Source: Clostridium acetobutylicum ATCC 824 (GTDB lineage Bacteria; Bacillota; Clostridia; Clostridiales; Clostridiaceae). From it: DNA of 64,000 bases. The stretch is taken from contig NC_003030.1 of assembly GCF_000008765.1 (NCBI RefSeq), positions 3,258,001 through 3,322,000 on the forward strand. Reading direction: 5' to 3'. Below, piece after piece: positions 20,841-30,151 of this stretch. Numbering within the stretch: the stretch's first letter is position 1; every line of letters starts with the position of its first letter. The position numbers were made by a program, and so were the translations under genes. The notes beneath the pieces were generated by a model. The model saw nothing but the letters and a program-made list of their open reading frames with translations. It made no database searches and had not been told where the DNA came from.

Positions 20841-23800
20841 TTAATGTTCATCATTGAAATCTTCAAGCCCTAATCCATTTTTCAGATCATCTATATCTAA
20901 ATCTTCATAATCGATATCTACATCTTCATTTTCATAGCCAGCATCTACATTTTCTCCGCTGACATTTTCTTGAACATCTTGTGGCCTTATTGGTTCCACT
21001 TTAGAATCTTCATTACCCTCTATATTAACATCCAAATCTTCAGTTTCATCTTCTATTGATTCTTTTAATTCTATTTCATTGTTATTATCAGATAACACTT
21101 TAACATCAAGGCATAATGCTTGTAGCTCTTTAATAAGAACCTTAAATGCTTCCGGTATTCCTGGTTCAGGTATATTTTCACCTTTAACTATAGCCTCATA
21201 TGTTTTAACTCTTCCAACAACATCATCAGATTTTACTGTAAGTATTTCTTGGAGTGTATGTGCAGCACCATAAGCTTCAAGTGCCCAAACTTCCATTTCT
21301 CCAAATCTCTGACCACCAAATTGAGCTTTACCACCCAATGGCTGTTGTGTTACTAACGAGTACGGACCAGTTGATCTAGCATGAATCTTATCATCAACTA
21401 GATGGGCAAGTTTAAGTATATACATATACCCTACTGTAACTCTATTATCAAAAGCCTCTCCGGTTCTACCATCATATAGTACAGTCTTACCGTCTTCAGC
21501 ATATCCTGCTCTCTTAAGGCATTCAACTATCTCTGGCTCCAATGCTCCATCAAATACTGGTGTAGCAATATGCCATCCTAGATTAGCAGCAGCCCAGCCA
21601 AGATGAACTTCCAAAACCTGACCTATATTCATACGAGAAGGAACTCCAAGTGGGTTAAGACATATTTGAAGAGGTCTTCCGTCTGGTAAGAAAGGCATAT
21701 CTTCTTCAGGTAATACTCTTGAAATAACACCCTTATTACCATGTCTTCCTGACATTTTATCTCCGACAGATATTTTTCTTTTCTGCGCAATATAACATCT
21801 TACAAGCTCATTTACACCAGGAGGTAATTCATCACCATTTTCCCTTGTGAATATTTTTACATCAACTATTATTCCAGCTTCTCCATGTGGAACTCTAAGA
21901 GATGTATCTCTTACTTCCCTTGCTTTTTCACCAAATATTGCTCTTAAAAGTCTTTCTTCTGCTGTAAGTTCAGTTTCACCCTTTGGTGTAACCTTTCCAA
22001 CAAGTATGTCACCTGATCTAACTTCAGCACCTATTCTTATTATTCCTCTTTCGTCAATATCCTTAAGAGCATCCTCACCAACGTTTGGTATATCTCTAGT
22101 TATTTCCTCAGGTCCTAGCTTTGTATCTCTAGCTTCTGCTTCATACTCTTCTATATGGATAGAAGTAAACACATCATCACGAACAAGCTGCTCTGATATA
22201 AGCATAGCATCCTCGTAGTTGTATCCTTCCCATGTTATGAATCCCATTCTTATGTTTCTACCAAGTGCAATCTCTCCTAAATCAGTTGACTGTCCATCTG
22301 CTAAAACAGTTCCCTTCTCAACCTTTTCATTCTTTTCTACAATAGGTCTTTGATTTATGCACGTACCTTGGTTTGATCTTTTAAACTTAAGAAGTCTGTA
22401 TGTGTCAACTCCGCCATCACTATCACGTCTTACTCTTACTTCATTTGCACTTACATACTCAACAACTCCGGCATTTCTAGCCTTAGGTAGAATTCCTGAA
22501 TCTACCGCTGCTTTATGCTCTATACCAGTACCAACTACAGGCGCTTGAGGTTTCAAAAGTGGAACAGCCTGACGTTGCATGTTTGATCCCATAAGGGCAC
22601 GGCTGGCATCGTCATTTTCAAGGAAAGGAATCATAGCAGTTGCGACAGATACCATCTGCCTTGCTGAAACATCCATTAAATCAACTTCATTTGCAGGAAC
22701 AACTAAAACTTCATCTGGAGCTCTTACAGTTATCTTTTTATCTATAAAATATCCATTTTCATCTAAAGCTTCATTAGCTCTTGCTATTAAACAACGATCT
22801 TCTTCATCCGCTGTAATATAATGAATTTCATCAGTTACTCTTCCTTGCTCCTTATCTACAGTTCTATAAGGAGTTTCTACAAAGCCATACTCATTTACCT
22901 TTGCATATGTTGCAAGTGAGTTTATAAGTCCTATATTAGGTCCTTCTGGTGTCTCTATAGGGCACATTCTTCCATAATGAGAGTGATGAACGTCTCTTAC
23001 TTCAAATCCTGCTCTTTCTCTCGAAAGTCCTCCAGGTCCTAACGCAGACAATCTTCTCTTATGTGTAAGCTCTGATAGAGGATTAATCTGATCCATGAAC
23101 TGAGAAAGCTGTGAACTTCCAAAGAACTCTTTAATTGATGCAGCCACTGGTCTTATGTTTATAAGAGCTTGTGGAGTTATAACTTCTTGATCTTGAATAG
23201 TCATTCTCTCTTTAACTACTCTTTCCATTCTTGAAAGACCAATTCTAAATTGATTTTGAAGCAATTCACCAACAGATCTAACTCTTCTATTTCCAAGATG
23301 ATCTATATCATCTACATTACCAATTCCGTAAGCTAATCCTAACTCATAGCTTACTGTTGCAAACATATCATCTTTGATAATATGTTTTGGAACTAACTTA
23401 TGAACATTCTTCTTAAGCTGTTCTTTTATCGCTTCTTCATCTGTATAGTTCTCCAAAATTTCTTTGAGAACAGGATAATATACTAGCTCTCTAATATTTA
23501 AATCGCTTATGTCAAACTTTATGTAACTTTTTATATCAACAAAATTATTACCAATAACTCTTATTATATTGTCGTCAACTGAAATATCAACTGAATTTAT
23601 ACCTGAATTTTGAATTTCTAACGCTTTTTCTTTACTTATTCTTTGACCTTTTTCTACAATAATTTCACCTGTTTCAGGGTTCACAATATCCTTGGCAGCT
23701 GTTTTATTAGCTATTCTTATGCTAACTGCTAATTTCTTATTGAATTTGTATCTTCCAACCCTAGATAAGTCATATCTTTTAGGATCAAAAAACAAAGAAT

Positions 23801-24566
23801 TTATAAGAGAAAATGCACTATCAACGGTTGGTGGTTCACCAGGTCTAAGTCTCTTATATATTTCAAGAAGAGCCTCTTCTCTAGTTTTAGTGTTGTCTTT
23901 CTCTATAGTAGCCTTAAGTCTTTCTTCTTCTCCAAAATAATTAACTATTTCGGCATCAGAACCAAATCCCATTGCCCTTACAAGTATAGTAATTGGCAAC
24001 TTCCTTGTCTTATCTATTCTAACATGGATAACGCTGTTTGAATCAGTTTCATACTCTAACCACGCCCCCCTGTTAGGGATTACTGTTGCTGAAAATAATT
24101 TCTTACCATTTTTGTCTACTATATAATCGTAGTAAGCTCCTGGTGATCTAACAAGCTGACTTACAATAACTCTTTCTGCACCATTTATTATAAATGTTCC
24201 CTGCTCTGTCATTAAAGGAAAATCACCCATAAATACTTCTTGTTCTTTTACTTCACCAGTTTCTTTATTAAGTAATCTTACTTTAACCTTAAGTGGTGCC
24301 GCATAAGTGGTGTCTCTTTCTTTACATTCCTCAACGGAATATTTGATATTATCCATATCGAGCTTGTAACCAATAAATTCTAGTATGAGATTTCCTGTAT
24401 AATCTTGAATTGGATTAATGTCATCAAATATCTCTTGAAGCCCATTGTCTAAAAACCACTGATATGAATCCAACTGTACCTCAATAAGATTAGGCATTAC
24501 CCCAATTTCATCGAGTTTAGAAAAACTCATTCTAGTTCTTTTACCAACTTGGACAGGATGTATCAT
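20841..24566 (-). CDS. rpoB: RNA polymerase subunit beta
   Basis: Catalytic core subunit of 1,241 residues starting [20 protein letters not shown]. The rifampicin region reads [20 protein letters not shown] followed by [17 protein letters not shown], with wild-type residues. The C-terminus ends in a tail of about 75 residues very rich in Asp and Glu after [20 protein letters not shown]. It has its own promoter and leader after a terminator that follows rplL. Confidence 0.98.
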   Translation of the reverse strand: MIHPVQVGKRTRMSFSKLDEIGVMPNLIEVQLDSYQWFLDNGLQEIFDDINPIQDYTGNLILEFIGYKLDMDNIKYSVEECKERDTTYAAPLKVKVRLLNKETGEVKEQEVFMGDFPLMTEQGTFIINGAERVIVSQLVRSPGAYYDYIVDKNGKKLFSATVIPNRGAWLEYETDSNSVIHVRIDKTRKLPITILVRAMGFGSDAEIVNYFGEEERLKATIEKDNTKTREEALLEIYKRLRPGEPPTVDSAFSLINSLFFDPKRYDLSRVGRYKFNKKLAVSIRIANKTAAKDIVNPETGEIIVEKGQRISKEKALEIQNSGINSVDISVDDNIIRVIGNNFVDIKSYIKFDISDLNIRELVYYPVLKEILENYTDEEAIKEQLKKNVHKLVPKHIIKDDMFATVSYELGLAYGIGNVDDIDHLGNRRVRSVGELLQNQFRIGLSRMERVVKERMTIQDQEVITPQALINIRPVAASIKEFFGSSQLSQFMDQINPLSELTHKRRLSALGPGGLSRERAGFEVRDVHHSHYGRMCPIETPEGPNIGLINSLATYAKVNEYGFVETPYRTVDKEQGRVTDEIHYITADEEDRCLIARANEALDENGYFIDKKITVRAPDEVLVVPANEVDLMDVSARQMVSVATAMIPFLENDDASRALMGSNMQRQAVPLLKPQAPVVGTGIEHKAAVDSGILPKARNAGVVEYVSANEVRVRRDSDGGVDTYRLLKFKRSNQGTCINQRPIVEKNEKVEKGTVLADGQSTDLGEIALGRNIRMGFITWEGYNYEDAMLISEQLVRDDVFTSIHIEEYEAEARDTKLGPEEITRDIPNVGEDALKDIDERGIIRIGAEVRSGDILVGKVTPKGETELTAEERLLRAIFGEKAREVRDTSLRVPHGEAGIIVDVKIFTRENGDELPPGVNELVRCYIAQKRKISVGDKMSGRHGNKGVISRVLPEEDMPFLPDGRPLQICLNPLGVPSRMNIGQVLEVHLGWAAANLGWHIATPVFDGALEPEIVECLKRAGYAEDGKTVLYDGRTGEAFDNRVTVGYMYILKLAHLVDDKIHARSTGPYSLVTQQPLGGKAQFGGQRFGEMEVWALEAYGAAHTLQEILTVKSDDVVGRVKTYEAIVKGENIPEPGIPEAFKVLIKELQALCLDVKVLSDNNNEIELKESIEDETEDLDVNIEGNEDSKVEPIRPQDVQENVSGENVDAGYENEDVDIDYEDLDIDDLKNGLGLEDFNDEH

Positions 24567-24597
24567 TAGCCTTCACCCCTTGTATAAACTAAAATAA

Positions 24598-24632
24598 CCA
24601 AAAATGCACTACAATAAAGTACACTTTTGGAT
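24598..24632 (-). promoter_or_regulatory. hairpin in the rpoB leader
   Basis: On the minus strand CCAAAAGTGTAC can pair, using G-U pairs, with the arm ending GTGCATTTTTGG, separated by a short A/U loop. It lies about 35-70 nt before the rpoB start codon. It lacks a proper U tail. It may modulate translation or stability of rpoB mRNA; the evidence is only the inverted repeat. Confidence 0.35.
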
Positions 24633-24729
24633 TGCGTACATTAAACAACTATTTCTTTATTATAACCATTTAATTAATAAAAATACAATTAATATTATTA
24701 TATAATTAAACATTCCATTGCATTTCGTT

Positions 24730-24758
24730 ATTTTACCATAAATAATTTGAATTGTCAA
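24730..24758 (-). promoter_or_regulatory. sigma-A promoter of rpoBC
   Basis: A perfect -35 TTGACA (24753-24758) and -10 TAAAAT (24730-24735) with a 17-bp spacer on the minus strand. Transcription should begin near 24723, giving a leader of about 157 nt. It allows rpoBC to be transcribed separately from rplKAJL. The rest of the 424-bp gap up to rplL is AT-rich and holds only the terminator described separately. Confidence 0.8.
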
Positions 24759-24939
24759 CACCCTTTTCAAGCCATTTTTATATGTTTTAATTTATTTACA
24801 GTAAAACATCTCTATATAGTTTTTTTAGATATCGCAGAAACTATAATTTATATAAAAACTTTATATTTCAACTATTTTTATCATAATAATATAAAAATAG
24901 ATTTTATATTAAGATTCTACGTCATGTATATTAAGTCCT

Positions 24940-24967
24940 AAAAAAGCACCCCGAAAGGAGTGCTTTT
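24940..24967 (-). terminator. terminator or attenuator between rplL and rpoB
   Basis: On the minus strand AAAAGCACTCC faces GGGGTGCTTTTTT across a four-base loop, an eleven-pair stem with a U run, about 25 bases after the rplL stop codon. Partial termination between rplL and rpoB is well known in bacteria and sets the ratio of L7/L12 to polymerase. With a new promoter 180 bp downstream, termination here could even be complete. Confidence 0.85.
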
Positions 24968-24990
24968 AACAAATATCTTGCTGTAAAATC

Positions 24991-25362
24991 TTATTTTAAT
25001 TCTACTTTTCCGCCTGCTTCTTCTATTTTAGCTTTCATGCTTTCAGCTTCTTCTTTAGCTACGCCTTCTTTAATAGTCTTAGGAGCTCCATCAACTAAAG
25101 CTTTAGCGTCTTTTAATCCAAGACCAGTTAATTCTCTAACAACTTTTATAACTTGTAATTTCTTAGCACCTGCTTCTGCAAGTACAACGTCAAATTCAGT
25201 TTTTTCTTCACCAGCTGCTGCACCTGCTGCACCTGCTGCGCCTGCTACTGCTACTGGAGCTGCAGCGCTAACACCGAACTCTTCCTCACATGCTTTTACT
25301 AATTCATTTAATTCTAAAACTGACATACCTTTTATAGCTTCTATAATTTCTTCTCTTGTCAT
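24991..25362 (-). CDS. rplL: 50S ribosomal protein L7/L12
   Basis: Stalk protein, present in several copies, that recruits translation GTPases. The start is the ATG at 25362 ([20 protein letters not shown]) with a GGAGGTG site; a frame extending to 25392 has no support. The N-terminal dimerisation domain, an Ala/Gly-rich hinge ([20 protein letters not shown], about residues 34-53) and the C-terminal factor-binding domain are all present in 123 residues. Confidence 0.96.
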   Translation of the reverse strand: MTREEIIEAIKGMSVLELNELVKACEEEFGVSAAAPVAVAGAAGAAGAAAGEEKTEFDVVLAEAGAKKLQVIKVVRELTGLGLKDAKALVDGAPKTIKEGVAKEEAESMKAKIEEAGGKVELK

Positions 25363-25413
25363 TTTTATGGCACCTCCAAAATTTTTTATCATTCTAATTA
25401 TTTTTTATTTGTA

Positions 25414-25920
25414 TTAAGCTTGTTCTTCTGCTTCCTTTTTATCTTTAATTGCACTTAAAAGATAAGCGAAATTTGATAAAGGAGCTTTGAAACTTCCAAG
25501 TAATTTTGCAATAAGCACTTCTTTTGCTGGAACAGAAGCAAGTTCTTTAACTTTATTAACGTCAAATACTTCTCCTTGAACATATCCTGCAACTAATTCT
25601 AATGCCTTATGAGTTTTAGCAAAATCGTTTATTATTCTTGCTGGAGCTGTTGGGTCATCATAACTCATAGCTATAGCTATTGGTCCTTCTAAATATTGAG
25701 CAATTCCTTCGTATCCTAATTCATTTATTGCACGTACTGCTAATGAATTTTTGTATACTCTATATTCAACACCAGCTTCTCTTAAAGCTTTTCTAAGCTC
25801 TGTGTCTTCCTCAACATTTAAACCTTGGTACTTAACCATTATCATAGCTTCGGTTTTTCCCATCTTTTCTTTTATCTCTGCTACTTTTTGTTCTTTTAAT
25901 TGTCTATTCTTATTTACCAC
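25414..25920 (-). CDS. rplJ: 50S ribosomal protein L10
   Basis: Anchors the L7/L12 stalk to 23S rRNA. The frame is open for 44 codons further upstream, but those codons overlap the conserved L10 leader RNA. The best start is the GTG at 25920 ([20 protein letters not shown]), 11 bases after AGGAGG and matching the family N-terminus. That gives 168 residues, a normal length. In Firmicutes L10 with L12 represses translation of its own mRNA through the leader. Confidence 0.93.
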   Translation of the reverse strand: MVNKNRQLKEQKVAEIKEKMGKTEAMIMVKYQGLNVEEDTELRKALREAGVEYRVYKNSLAVRAINELGYEGIAQYLEGPIAIAMSYDDPTAPARIINDFAKTHKALELVAGYVQGEVFDVNKVKELASVPAKEVLIAKLLGSFKAPLSNFAYLLSAIKDKKEAEEQA

Positions 25921-25934
25921 TTCAATAAACACCT

Positions 25935-26075
25935 CCTCAGTAAAAACTGACTCTTTATAATAAACTAAAGGCCCCTCCGCAGACGTACGAAGAGACCATA
26001 TACTTTCATATATATTGGAATCCTCGGTAGGTTGGTTATCCGTTACGCTCACGCACCTACTTTCTACGGAGTATT
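25935..26075 (-). promoter_or_regulatory. L10 (rplJL) leader RNA
   Basis: Upstream of rplJ the minus strand carries a GTGCGTGAGCGTAACGGATA stretch followed by AACCAACCTACCGAGGATTC, then a hairpin region ending GGTCTCTTCGTACGTCTG. The CCTACCGAGG block and surrounding stems are the hallmark of the L10 leader family (Rfam L10_leader), which mimics the L10 site on 23S rRNA. It lies wholly between rplA and rplJ. The exact boundaries are estimates. Confidence 0.8.
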
Positions 26076-26105
26076 TACATATTTAATAATACTATAAAAT
26101 TGAAA

Positions 26106-26795
26106 CTAATCTAACACTTTAACAGGATTTATCTTTATTCCAGGACCCATTGTGCTTGATAAAGCTACTGATTTTACATATTGTCCTTTAGCTGAAGCTG
26201 GTTTAGCTTTTACTATTGCATCCATTAATGCATGGAAATTTTGTTTTAACTTTTCTGCACCAAATGAACTTTTTCCTACTGGAACGTGAACAATAGCAGT
26301 TTTATCTACTCTATATTCAACTTTACCAGCTTTGATTTCTGTTAATGCTTTTGCTACGTCAAATGTAACAGTACCTGATTTAGGATTTGGCATTAAACCT
26401 TTTGGTCCAAGAACTCTTCCTAATCTTCCTACTACACCCATCATATCAGGAGTAGCTACAACAACATCAAAGTCAAACCAATTTTCACTTTGTATTTTTG
26501 TTGCTAATTCTTCTGCTCCTACATAATCAGCACCTGCTGCTTCTGCTTCTTTAGCTTTATCGCCTTTAGCAAAAACTAAAACTCTTACTTTTTTACCAGT
26601 TCCATTAGGTAAAATAACAACACCTCTTACTTGTTGATCTGCATGTCTTGGATCTACTCCAAGCCTTACAGCAAGTTCTACTGTCTCATCAAATTTAGCC
26701 TTAGATGTTTTCACAACTAAATCTACTGCTTCATCTGGAGCATAAAGAGTGTTTTTATCTACTAATTTTGCACTTTCGATATACTTCTTGCCCAT
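26106..26795 (-). CDS. rplA: 50S ribosomal protein L1
   Basis: L1-stalk protein that helps release deacylated tRNA from the E site. The 229 residues begin [20 protein letters not shown] and include the RNA-binding loop region [20 protein letters not shown] and [20 protein letters not shown], the canonical signature. It follows rplK by 52 bp. In E. coli L1 represses rplKA; no site was sought here. Confidence 0.97.
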   Translation of the reverse strand: MGKKYIESAKLVDKNTLYAPDEAVDLVVKTSKAKFDETVELAVRLGVDPRHADQQVRGVVILPNGTGKKVRVLVFAKGDKAKEAEAAGADYVGAEELATKIQSENWFDFDVVVATPDMMGVVGRLGRVLGPKGLMPNPKSGTVTFDVAKALTEIKAGKVEYRVDKTAIVHVPVGKSSFGAEKLKQNFHALMDAIVKAKPASAKGQYVKSVALSSTMGPGIKINPVKVLD

Positions 26796-26847
26796 TTTTA
26801 ATCCTCCTTTGTGGTAATAACGGTTTTACCTCCCACTATTTTAAAAA

Positions 26848-27273
26848 CTAATCTACTACTTCTACACCCATGCTTCTAGCTGTTCCAGCTATCATGCTCA
26901 TTGCAGCTTCTAAAGATGCTGCATTCAAATCTGGCATTTTAGTTTGAGCAATTTCCTTAACTTGTTCTTTAGTTATTTTACCAACTTTATTCTTGTTAGG
27001 AACGCCTGAACCACTTTCAATACCAGCTGCTTTCTTTATCAAAACTGCTGCAGGAGGAGTCTTAAGTATGAAACTAAAAGATCTATCCTGATAAACTGTA
27101 ATTACAACTGGAATAGTAAATCCAGCTTGATTAGCAGTTTTAGCATTGTATTCTTTACAGAATGCCATGATATTTACACCATGCTGTCCTAATGCTGGAC
27201 CAACTGGTGGTGCTGGAGTTGCTTTTCCTGCAGGTAATTGTAGTTTTATTAAACCTACTACTTTCTTTGCCAT
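26848..27273 (-). CDS. rplK: 50S ribosomal protein L11
   Basis: GTPase-centre protein and thiostrepton target; also required for RelA activation in bacteria that have it. The 141 residues begin [20 protein letters not shown] with the proline-rich hinge [16 protein letters not shown]. The C-terminal domain ends [16 protein letters not shown]. It is spaced 33 bp after nusG. Confidence 0.97.
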   Translation of the reverse strand: MAKKVVGLIKLQLPAGKATPAPPVGPALGQHGVNIMAFCKEYNAKTANQAGFTIPVVITVYQDRSFSFILKTPPAAVLIKKAAGIESGSGVPNKNKVGKITKEQVKEIAQTKMPDLNAASLEAAMSMIAGTARSMGVEVVD

Positions 27274-27306
27274 GAAACTTACACCTCCTATAAGGTATTA
27301 CCCTTA

Positions 27307-27828
27307 CTAATCTAGTTTTTCTATTTGATTAAAATCAAGCTCAACAGGAGTTTCCCTGCCAAACATATTAACTAAGCCTTTTAATTTGCCTTTTTCTAAA
27401 TTGATTTCTTGGATGAGAGCTACTTGATCCATAAGTGGACCAGAAATAACTTTTACATTTTCACCAACAACAATATCTATGCTAGCTACTTTTTCCCTTA
27501 TGCCCATTGATTTAACTTCATCATCAGTCAAAGGAACAGGTTTTGATCCTGGGCCAACAAATCCAGTACATCCTCTTGTATTCCTAACAACATACCATGA
27601 TTCATCAGTCATTACCATTTTTATAAGGACATAACTTGGAAATACTTTTTTCAAAGTTACTTTTTTCTTTCCATCCTTTTCTTCAACTTCCTCTTGAAGT
27701 GGAACTTGAATATCCATAATTAGATTTTGCAAATTTCTGTTTTCAATGGTTTTTTCAATGTTTGCTTTTACTTTATTCTCATAACCGGAATATGTATGTA
27801 CAACATACCATTTAGCTTTTTCACTCAT
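27307..27828 (-). CDS. nusG: transcription elongation/antitermination factor NusG
   Basis: Binds RNA polymerase through its NGN domain and links it to ribosome or other partners through the C-terminal KOW domain. The 173 residues start MSEKAKWYVVHTYSGYENKV. The KOW part is VGENVKVISGPLMDQVALIQ, and the protein ends ETPVELDFNQIEKLD. It follows secE by 49 bp in the standard secE-nusG-rplK order. Confidence 0.97.
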   Translation of the reverse strand: MSEKAKWYVVHTYSGYENKVKANIEKTIENRNLQNLIMDIQVPLQEEVEEKDGKKKVTLKKVFPSYVLIKMVMTDESWYVVRNTRGCTGFVGPGSKPVPLTDDEVKSMGIREKVASIDIVVGENVKVISGPLMDQVALIQEINLEKGKLKGLVNMFGRETPVELDFNQIEKLD

Positions 27829-27877
27829 AATTTTATGGAACAGAATTTTTTTCTGAACCCATAACCTCCCTTACATC

Positions 27878-28102
27878 TTACTTAAAGATCACCCTAAAGA
27901 GGTTATTAAAACCATAATCCATTATTGCTACCACTATAATATACGCAGCACAAAAAGTGAGTACCGCTATTGTGGTTTTTTTAAGATCCAATTTTGAAGG
28001 CCAAGTAATCCTATGAGTTTCAGCCCCAAGATCCTTAAAAAATCCAACAAAACCTTTTAATGGTGATTTTTCCACATTTCTATTTTTTACATTAGCAGCC
28101 AT
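27878..28102 (-). CDS. secE: preprotein translocase subunit SecE
   Basis: Small clamp subunit of the SecYEG channel. The 74 residues have a cytoplasmic amphipathic part (GFVGFFKDLGAETHRITWPS), with the conserved RITWPS motif, and a single membrane helix (TTIAVLTFCAAYIIVVAIMD). Single-helix SecE is the norm in Firmicutes. It lies 40 bp after rpmG. Confidence 0.95.
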   Translation of the reverse strand: MAANVKNRNVEKSPLKGFVGFFKDLGAETHRITWPSKLDLKKTTIAVLTFCAAYIIVVAIMDYGFNNLFRVIFK

Positions 28103-28142
28103 TTTTATTCACATCCTATTTATGAAATTACGGCCCGATATG

Positions 28143-28292
28143 CTATTTTGTCTCTTTATGAAGTGTATGTTTGTGGCAAAATGGACAATATTTTTTCATT
28201 TCTAATCTATCTGGATCATTTTTCTTATTTTTCATTGTGTTGTAATTTCTCTGTCTGCACTCAGTACAAGCTAGTGTTAGTTTTACTCTCAC
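28143..28292 (-). CDS. rpmG: 50S ribosomal protein L33, zinc-binding
   Basis: A 49-residue protein reading [20 protein letters not shown] then [20 protein letters not shown]. Two CxxC pairs (CTEC and CPFC) make a zinc ribbon, so this is the zinc-dependent L33. It starts with a GTG at 28292 behind a GGGAGGTG site and stops with TAG. It is the first gene after the promoter at 28357-28385 and leads the secE-nusG-rplKAJL unit. Confidence 0.95.
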   Translation of the reverse strand: MRVKLTLACTECRQRNYNTMKNKKNDPDRLEMKKYCPFCHKHTLHKETK

Positions 28293-28356
28293 AATCTACA
28301 CCTCCCAATTTTTAAGAAAATTTCCTATGCCTTGCTAAAATACGCACTACCTCAAT

Positions 28357-28385
28357 ATATTATCACAATTATTACAGCGTGTCAA
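28357..28385 (-). promoter_or_regulatory. sigma-A promoter of rpmG-secE-nusG
   Basis: A perfect -35 TTGACA (28380-28385) and -10 TAATAT (28357-28362) are 17 bp apart on the minus strand, with transcription expected near 28350, about 58 nt before the rpmG start. It lies between the tuf 2 terminator-like hairpin and rpmG. Confidence 0.8.
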
Positions 28386-28452
28386 ACACATATCAAGGAC
28401 TCATTAGTTTTTTTCTACTTTATTTTTATAATTAACTTTATCCTACTTAAAG

Positions 28453-28475
28453 GGACTGGGTCTGTCACCCAGTCC
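28453..28475 (-). terminator. hairpin after tuf copy 2, probable terminator
   Basis: A perfect nine-base stem GGACTGGGT/ACCCAGTCC with a five-base loop starts about 30 bases after the tuf 2 stop codon. On the minus strand it is followed by CCTTTAAGT, so the U run is short and interrupted. It probably terminates or protects the end of the tRNA-tuf transcript; a fresh promoter lies downstream. Confidence 0.65.
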
Positions 28476-28504
28476 GCTTACACATGTAGGAAAACAACTT
28501 CTCT

Positions 28505-29706
28505 TTTATTACTCTATTATACTAGTAACAACTCCTGATCCAACTGTTCTTCCGCCTTCTCTGATAGCGAATCTTAAGTTGTCTCCCATTGCTACTTTTG
28601 TTATTAATTCAACTGTCATATCTATGTGGTCTCCTGGCATTACCATTTCTACTCCATCTGGTAACTGGATTGATCCTGTTACGTCTGTTGTTCTGAAATA
28701 GAATTGTGGTCTATATCCATTGAAGAATGGTGTATGTCTTCCGCCTTCTTCTTTCTTTAATACGTATACTTGACCTACGAATTTATTATGTGGAGTTATT
28801 GAACCTGGTTTTGCTAATACCTGACCTCTTTCGATGTCTTCTCTCTGTACTCCTCTTAATAATGCTCCGATGTTATCTCCTGCTAATGCACTATCAAGTA
28901 TTTTTCTGAACATTTCTACGCCTGTTACTACTACTTTTGTTATTTCATCTTTCATTCCAACGATTTCTACTTCGTCTCCAACTTTTAATGTTCCAGTTTC
29001 AACTCTTCCTGTTGCAACTGTTCCTCTTCCTGTTATTGTGAAGACATCTTCGATTGGCATTAAGAATGCTTTATCTGTTGGTCTTTCTGGTGTTGGGATG
29101 TATGCATCTACTTCTGCCATTAAGTCTTTTATTGGTTTTATTGCTTCTGCATCATCTGGATTCTGTAATGCTTTTAACGCACTTCCTACTACGATTGGTG
29201 TATCATCGCCTGGGAATCCATATTCGTTTAATAACTCTCTTACTTCCATTTCTACTAAGTCGATTAATTCTGGATCATCTACTTGGTCTGCTTTATTTAA
29301 GAATACTACTATATATTCAACACCAACTCTTGATGCCAATAGTATGTGCTCTCTTGTTTGTGGCATTGGACCATCTGCTGCACTTACTACTAGGATTGCT
29401 CCATCCATTTGCGCTGCTCCTGTAATCATGTTCTTTACATAGTCAGCATGTCCTGGGCAGTCAACGTGAGCATAGTGTCTATTCTCTGTTTCATACTCAA
29501 CGTGTGCTGTGTTGATTGTTATTCCTCTTTCTTTTTCCTCTGGTGCTTTATCAATCTCTTCGTAATTGAATGCTTTTGCTTTTCCTTCTTTTGCTAATAT
29601 TGTTGTTATTGCTGCTGTTAATGTTGTTTTACCGTGATCTACGTGTCCTATTGTTCCTATGTTTACATGTGGTTTCGTTCTTTCAAATTTTTCCTTTGCC
29701 ATTTTT
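28505..29706 (-). repeat. tuf duplication, copy 2 (about 1.2 kb)
   Basis: Partner of 12296-13497. Outside the repeat the flanks differ completely right at the stop codon. Upstream they differ just above the ATG (ribosome sites AGGAGGAAATAAAA versus AGGAGGAACCAAAA). See the copy 1 entry for the evidence of identity. Confidence 0.9.
28509..29702 (-). CDS. tuf: elongation factor Tu, copy 2 (tRNA-linked)
   Basis: Second EF-Tu gene; its 397-residue product is identical to copy 1. The start is the ATG at 29702, after a GGAGGAACC-type site; an upstream in-frame extension to 29735 is untranslated leader. It lies directly downstream of tRNA-Gly and tRNA-Thr genes and upstream of rpmG-secE-nusG, an arrangement like the tufB locus of E. 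coli. Having two copies should keep EF-Tu supply high and lets each copy follow a different transcription unit. Confidence 0.97.
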   Translation of the reverse strand: MAKEKFERTKPHVNIGTIGHVDHGKTTLTAAITTILAKEGKAKAFNYEEIDKAPEEKERGITINTAHVEYETENRHYAHVDCPGHADYVKNMITGAAQMDGAILVVSAADGPMPQTREHILLASRVGVEYIVVFLNKADQVDDPELIDLVEMEVRELLNEYGFPGDDTPIVVGSALKALQNPDDAEAIKPIKDLMAEVDAYIPTPERPTDKAFLMPIEDVFTITGRGTVATGRVETGTLKVGDEVEIVGMKDEITKVVVTGVEMFRKILDSALAGDNIGALLRGVQREDIERGQVLAKPGSITPHNKFVGQVYVLKKEEGGRHTPFFNGYRPQFYFRTTDVTGSIQLPDGVEMVMPGDHIDMTVELITKVAMGDNLRFAIREGGRTVGSGVVTSIIE

Positions 29707-29912
29707 GGTTCCTCCTTAATACTTATGGTAAACAATTAATATTTATTGTATTACACCACAATTAGTAATGTATTAAAAATTTTTATTATAGAACACCATT
29801 ATCTATATGCATAATTAGCATTATGTATATAACTACAAGCAAACACTAAAAACATGACGAAACTTAGTCCATTCATGTAAACTGTTCCTGGTGTGTTCTA
29901 TGCAATAAGTTT
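29703..29912 (-). promoter_or_regulatory. leader between tRNA-Thr and tuf copy 2, with element shared with rpsJ
   Basis: The 210-bp spacer includes a segment at 29851-29898 that aligns with 12010-12070 upstream of rpsJ. The core on the minus strand, CACCAGG-N-ACAGTTTACA, is identical in both except for one base, followed in each by GAATG and a TAAGTTT block. Further down, an imperfect hairpin with arms TATACATAAT and ATTATGCATATA lies near 29795-29825. No internal promoter was recognised, so tuf 2 probably depends on the tRNA promoter. Confidence 0.6.
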
Positions 29913-29988
29913 TGGAGCCCACGACCAGATTTGAACTGGCGACCTCCACCTTACCAAGGTGACGCTCTACCTACTGAGCCACATGGGC
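29913..29988 (-). tRNA. tRNA-Thr (anticodon GGU)
   Basis: A 76-nt cloverleaf with encoded CCA. The acceptor arm GCCCATG pairs with CGTGGGC, the D-arm contains GCTCAGTAGGTAGAGC, the anticodon loop is TTGGTAA with GGT in the middle, and the T-arm is CCAGTTCAAATCTGG. It reads ACC and ACU codons. It lies eight bases after tRNA-Gly and upstream of tuf 2. Confidence 0.97.
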
Positions 29989-29996
29989 AACTTTAT

Positions 29997-30071
29997 TGGA
30001 GCGGGAAACGGGTATCGAACCCGCGGCACCCAGCTTGGGAAGCTAGTGCTCTACCACTGAGCTATTCCCGC
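29997..30071 (-). tRNA. tRNA-Gly (anticodon CCC)
   Basis: A 75-nt cloverleaf with encoded CCA. The acceptor GCGGGAA pairs with TTCCCGC, the D-arm reads GCTCAGTGGTAGAGC, and the anticodon stem CTAGC/GCTGG closes the loop TTCCCAA with anticodon CCC. The T-arm is CGGGTTCGATACCCG. It would read GGG only. It is the first gene after the promoter at 30117-30145. Confidence 0.95.
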
Positions 30072-30116
30072 ACACTCTTATAATGCTCAAAGTTATGAGC
30101 TATATACCAATTATTA

Positions 30117-30145
30117 ATTTTACTATCAACAATTTTCTTTGTCAA
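30117..30145 (-). promoter_or_regulatory. sigma-A promoter of the tRNA-tuf unit
   Basis: A perfect -35 TTGACA (30140-30145) and -10 TAAAAT (30117-30122) with a 17-bp spacer on the minus strand. Transcription should start near 30110, about 40 nt before tRNA-Gly, and can continue through tRNA-Thr into tuf 2. It lies immediately downstream of the sigH stop codon. Confidence 0.8.
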
Positions 30146-30151
30146 TATATT

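Noticed and set aside
24747-24941. Plus-strand open frame in the rplL-rpoB gap
   Set aside because: It overlaps the rpoB promoter, lacks a ribosome site, and is all AT-rich low-complexity sequence.
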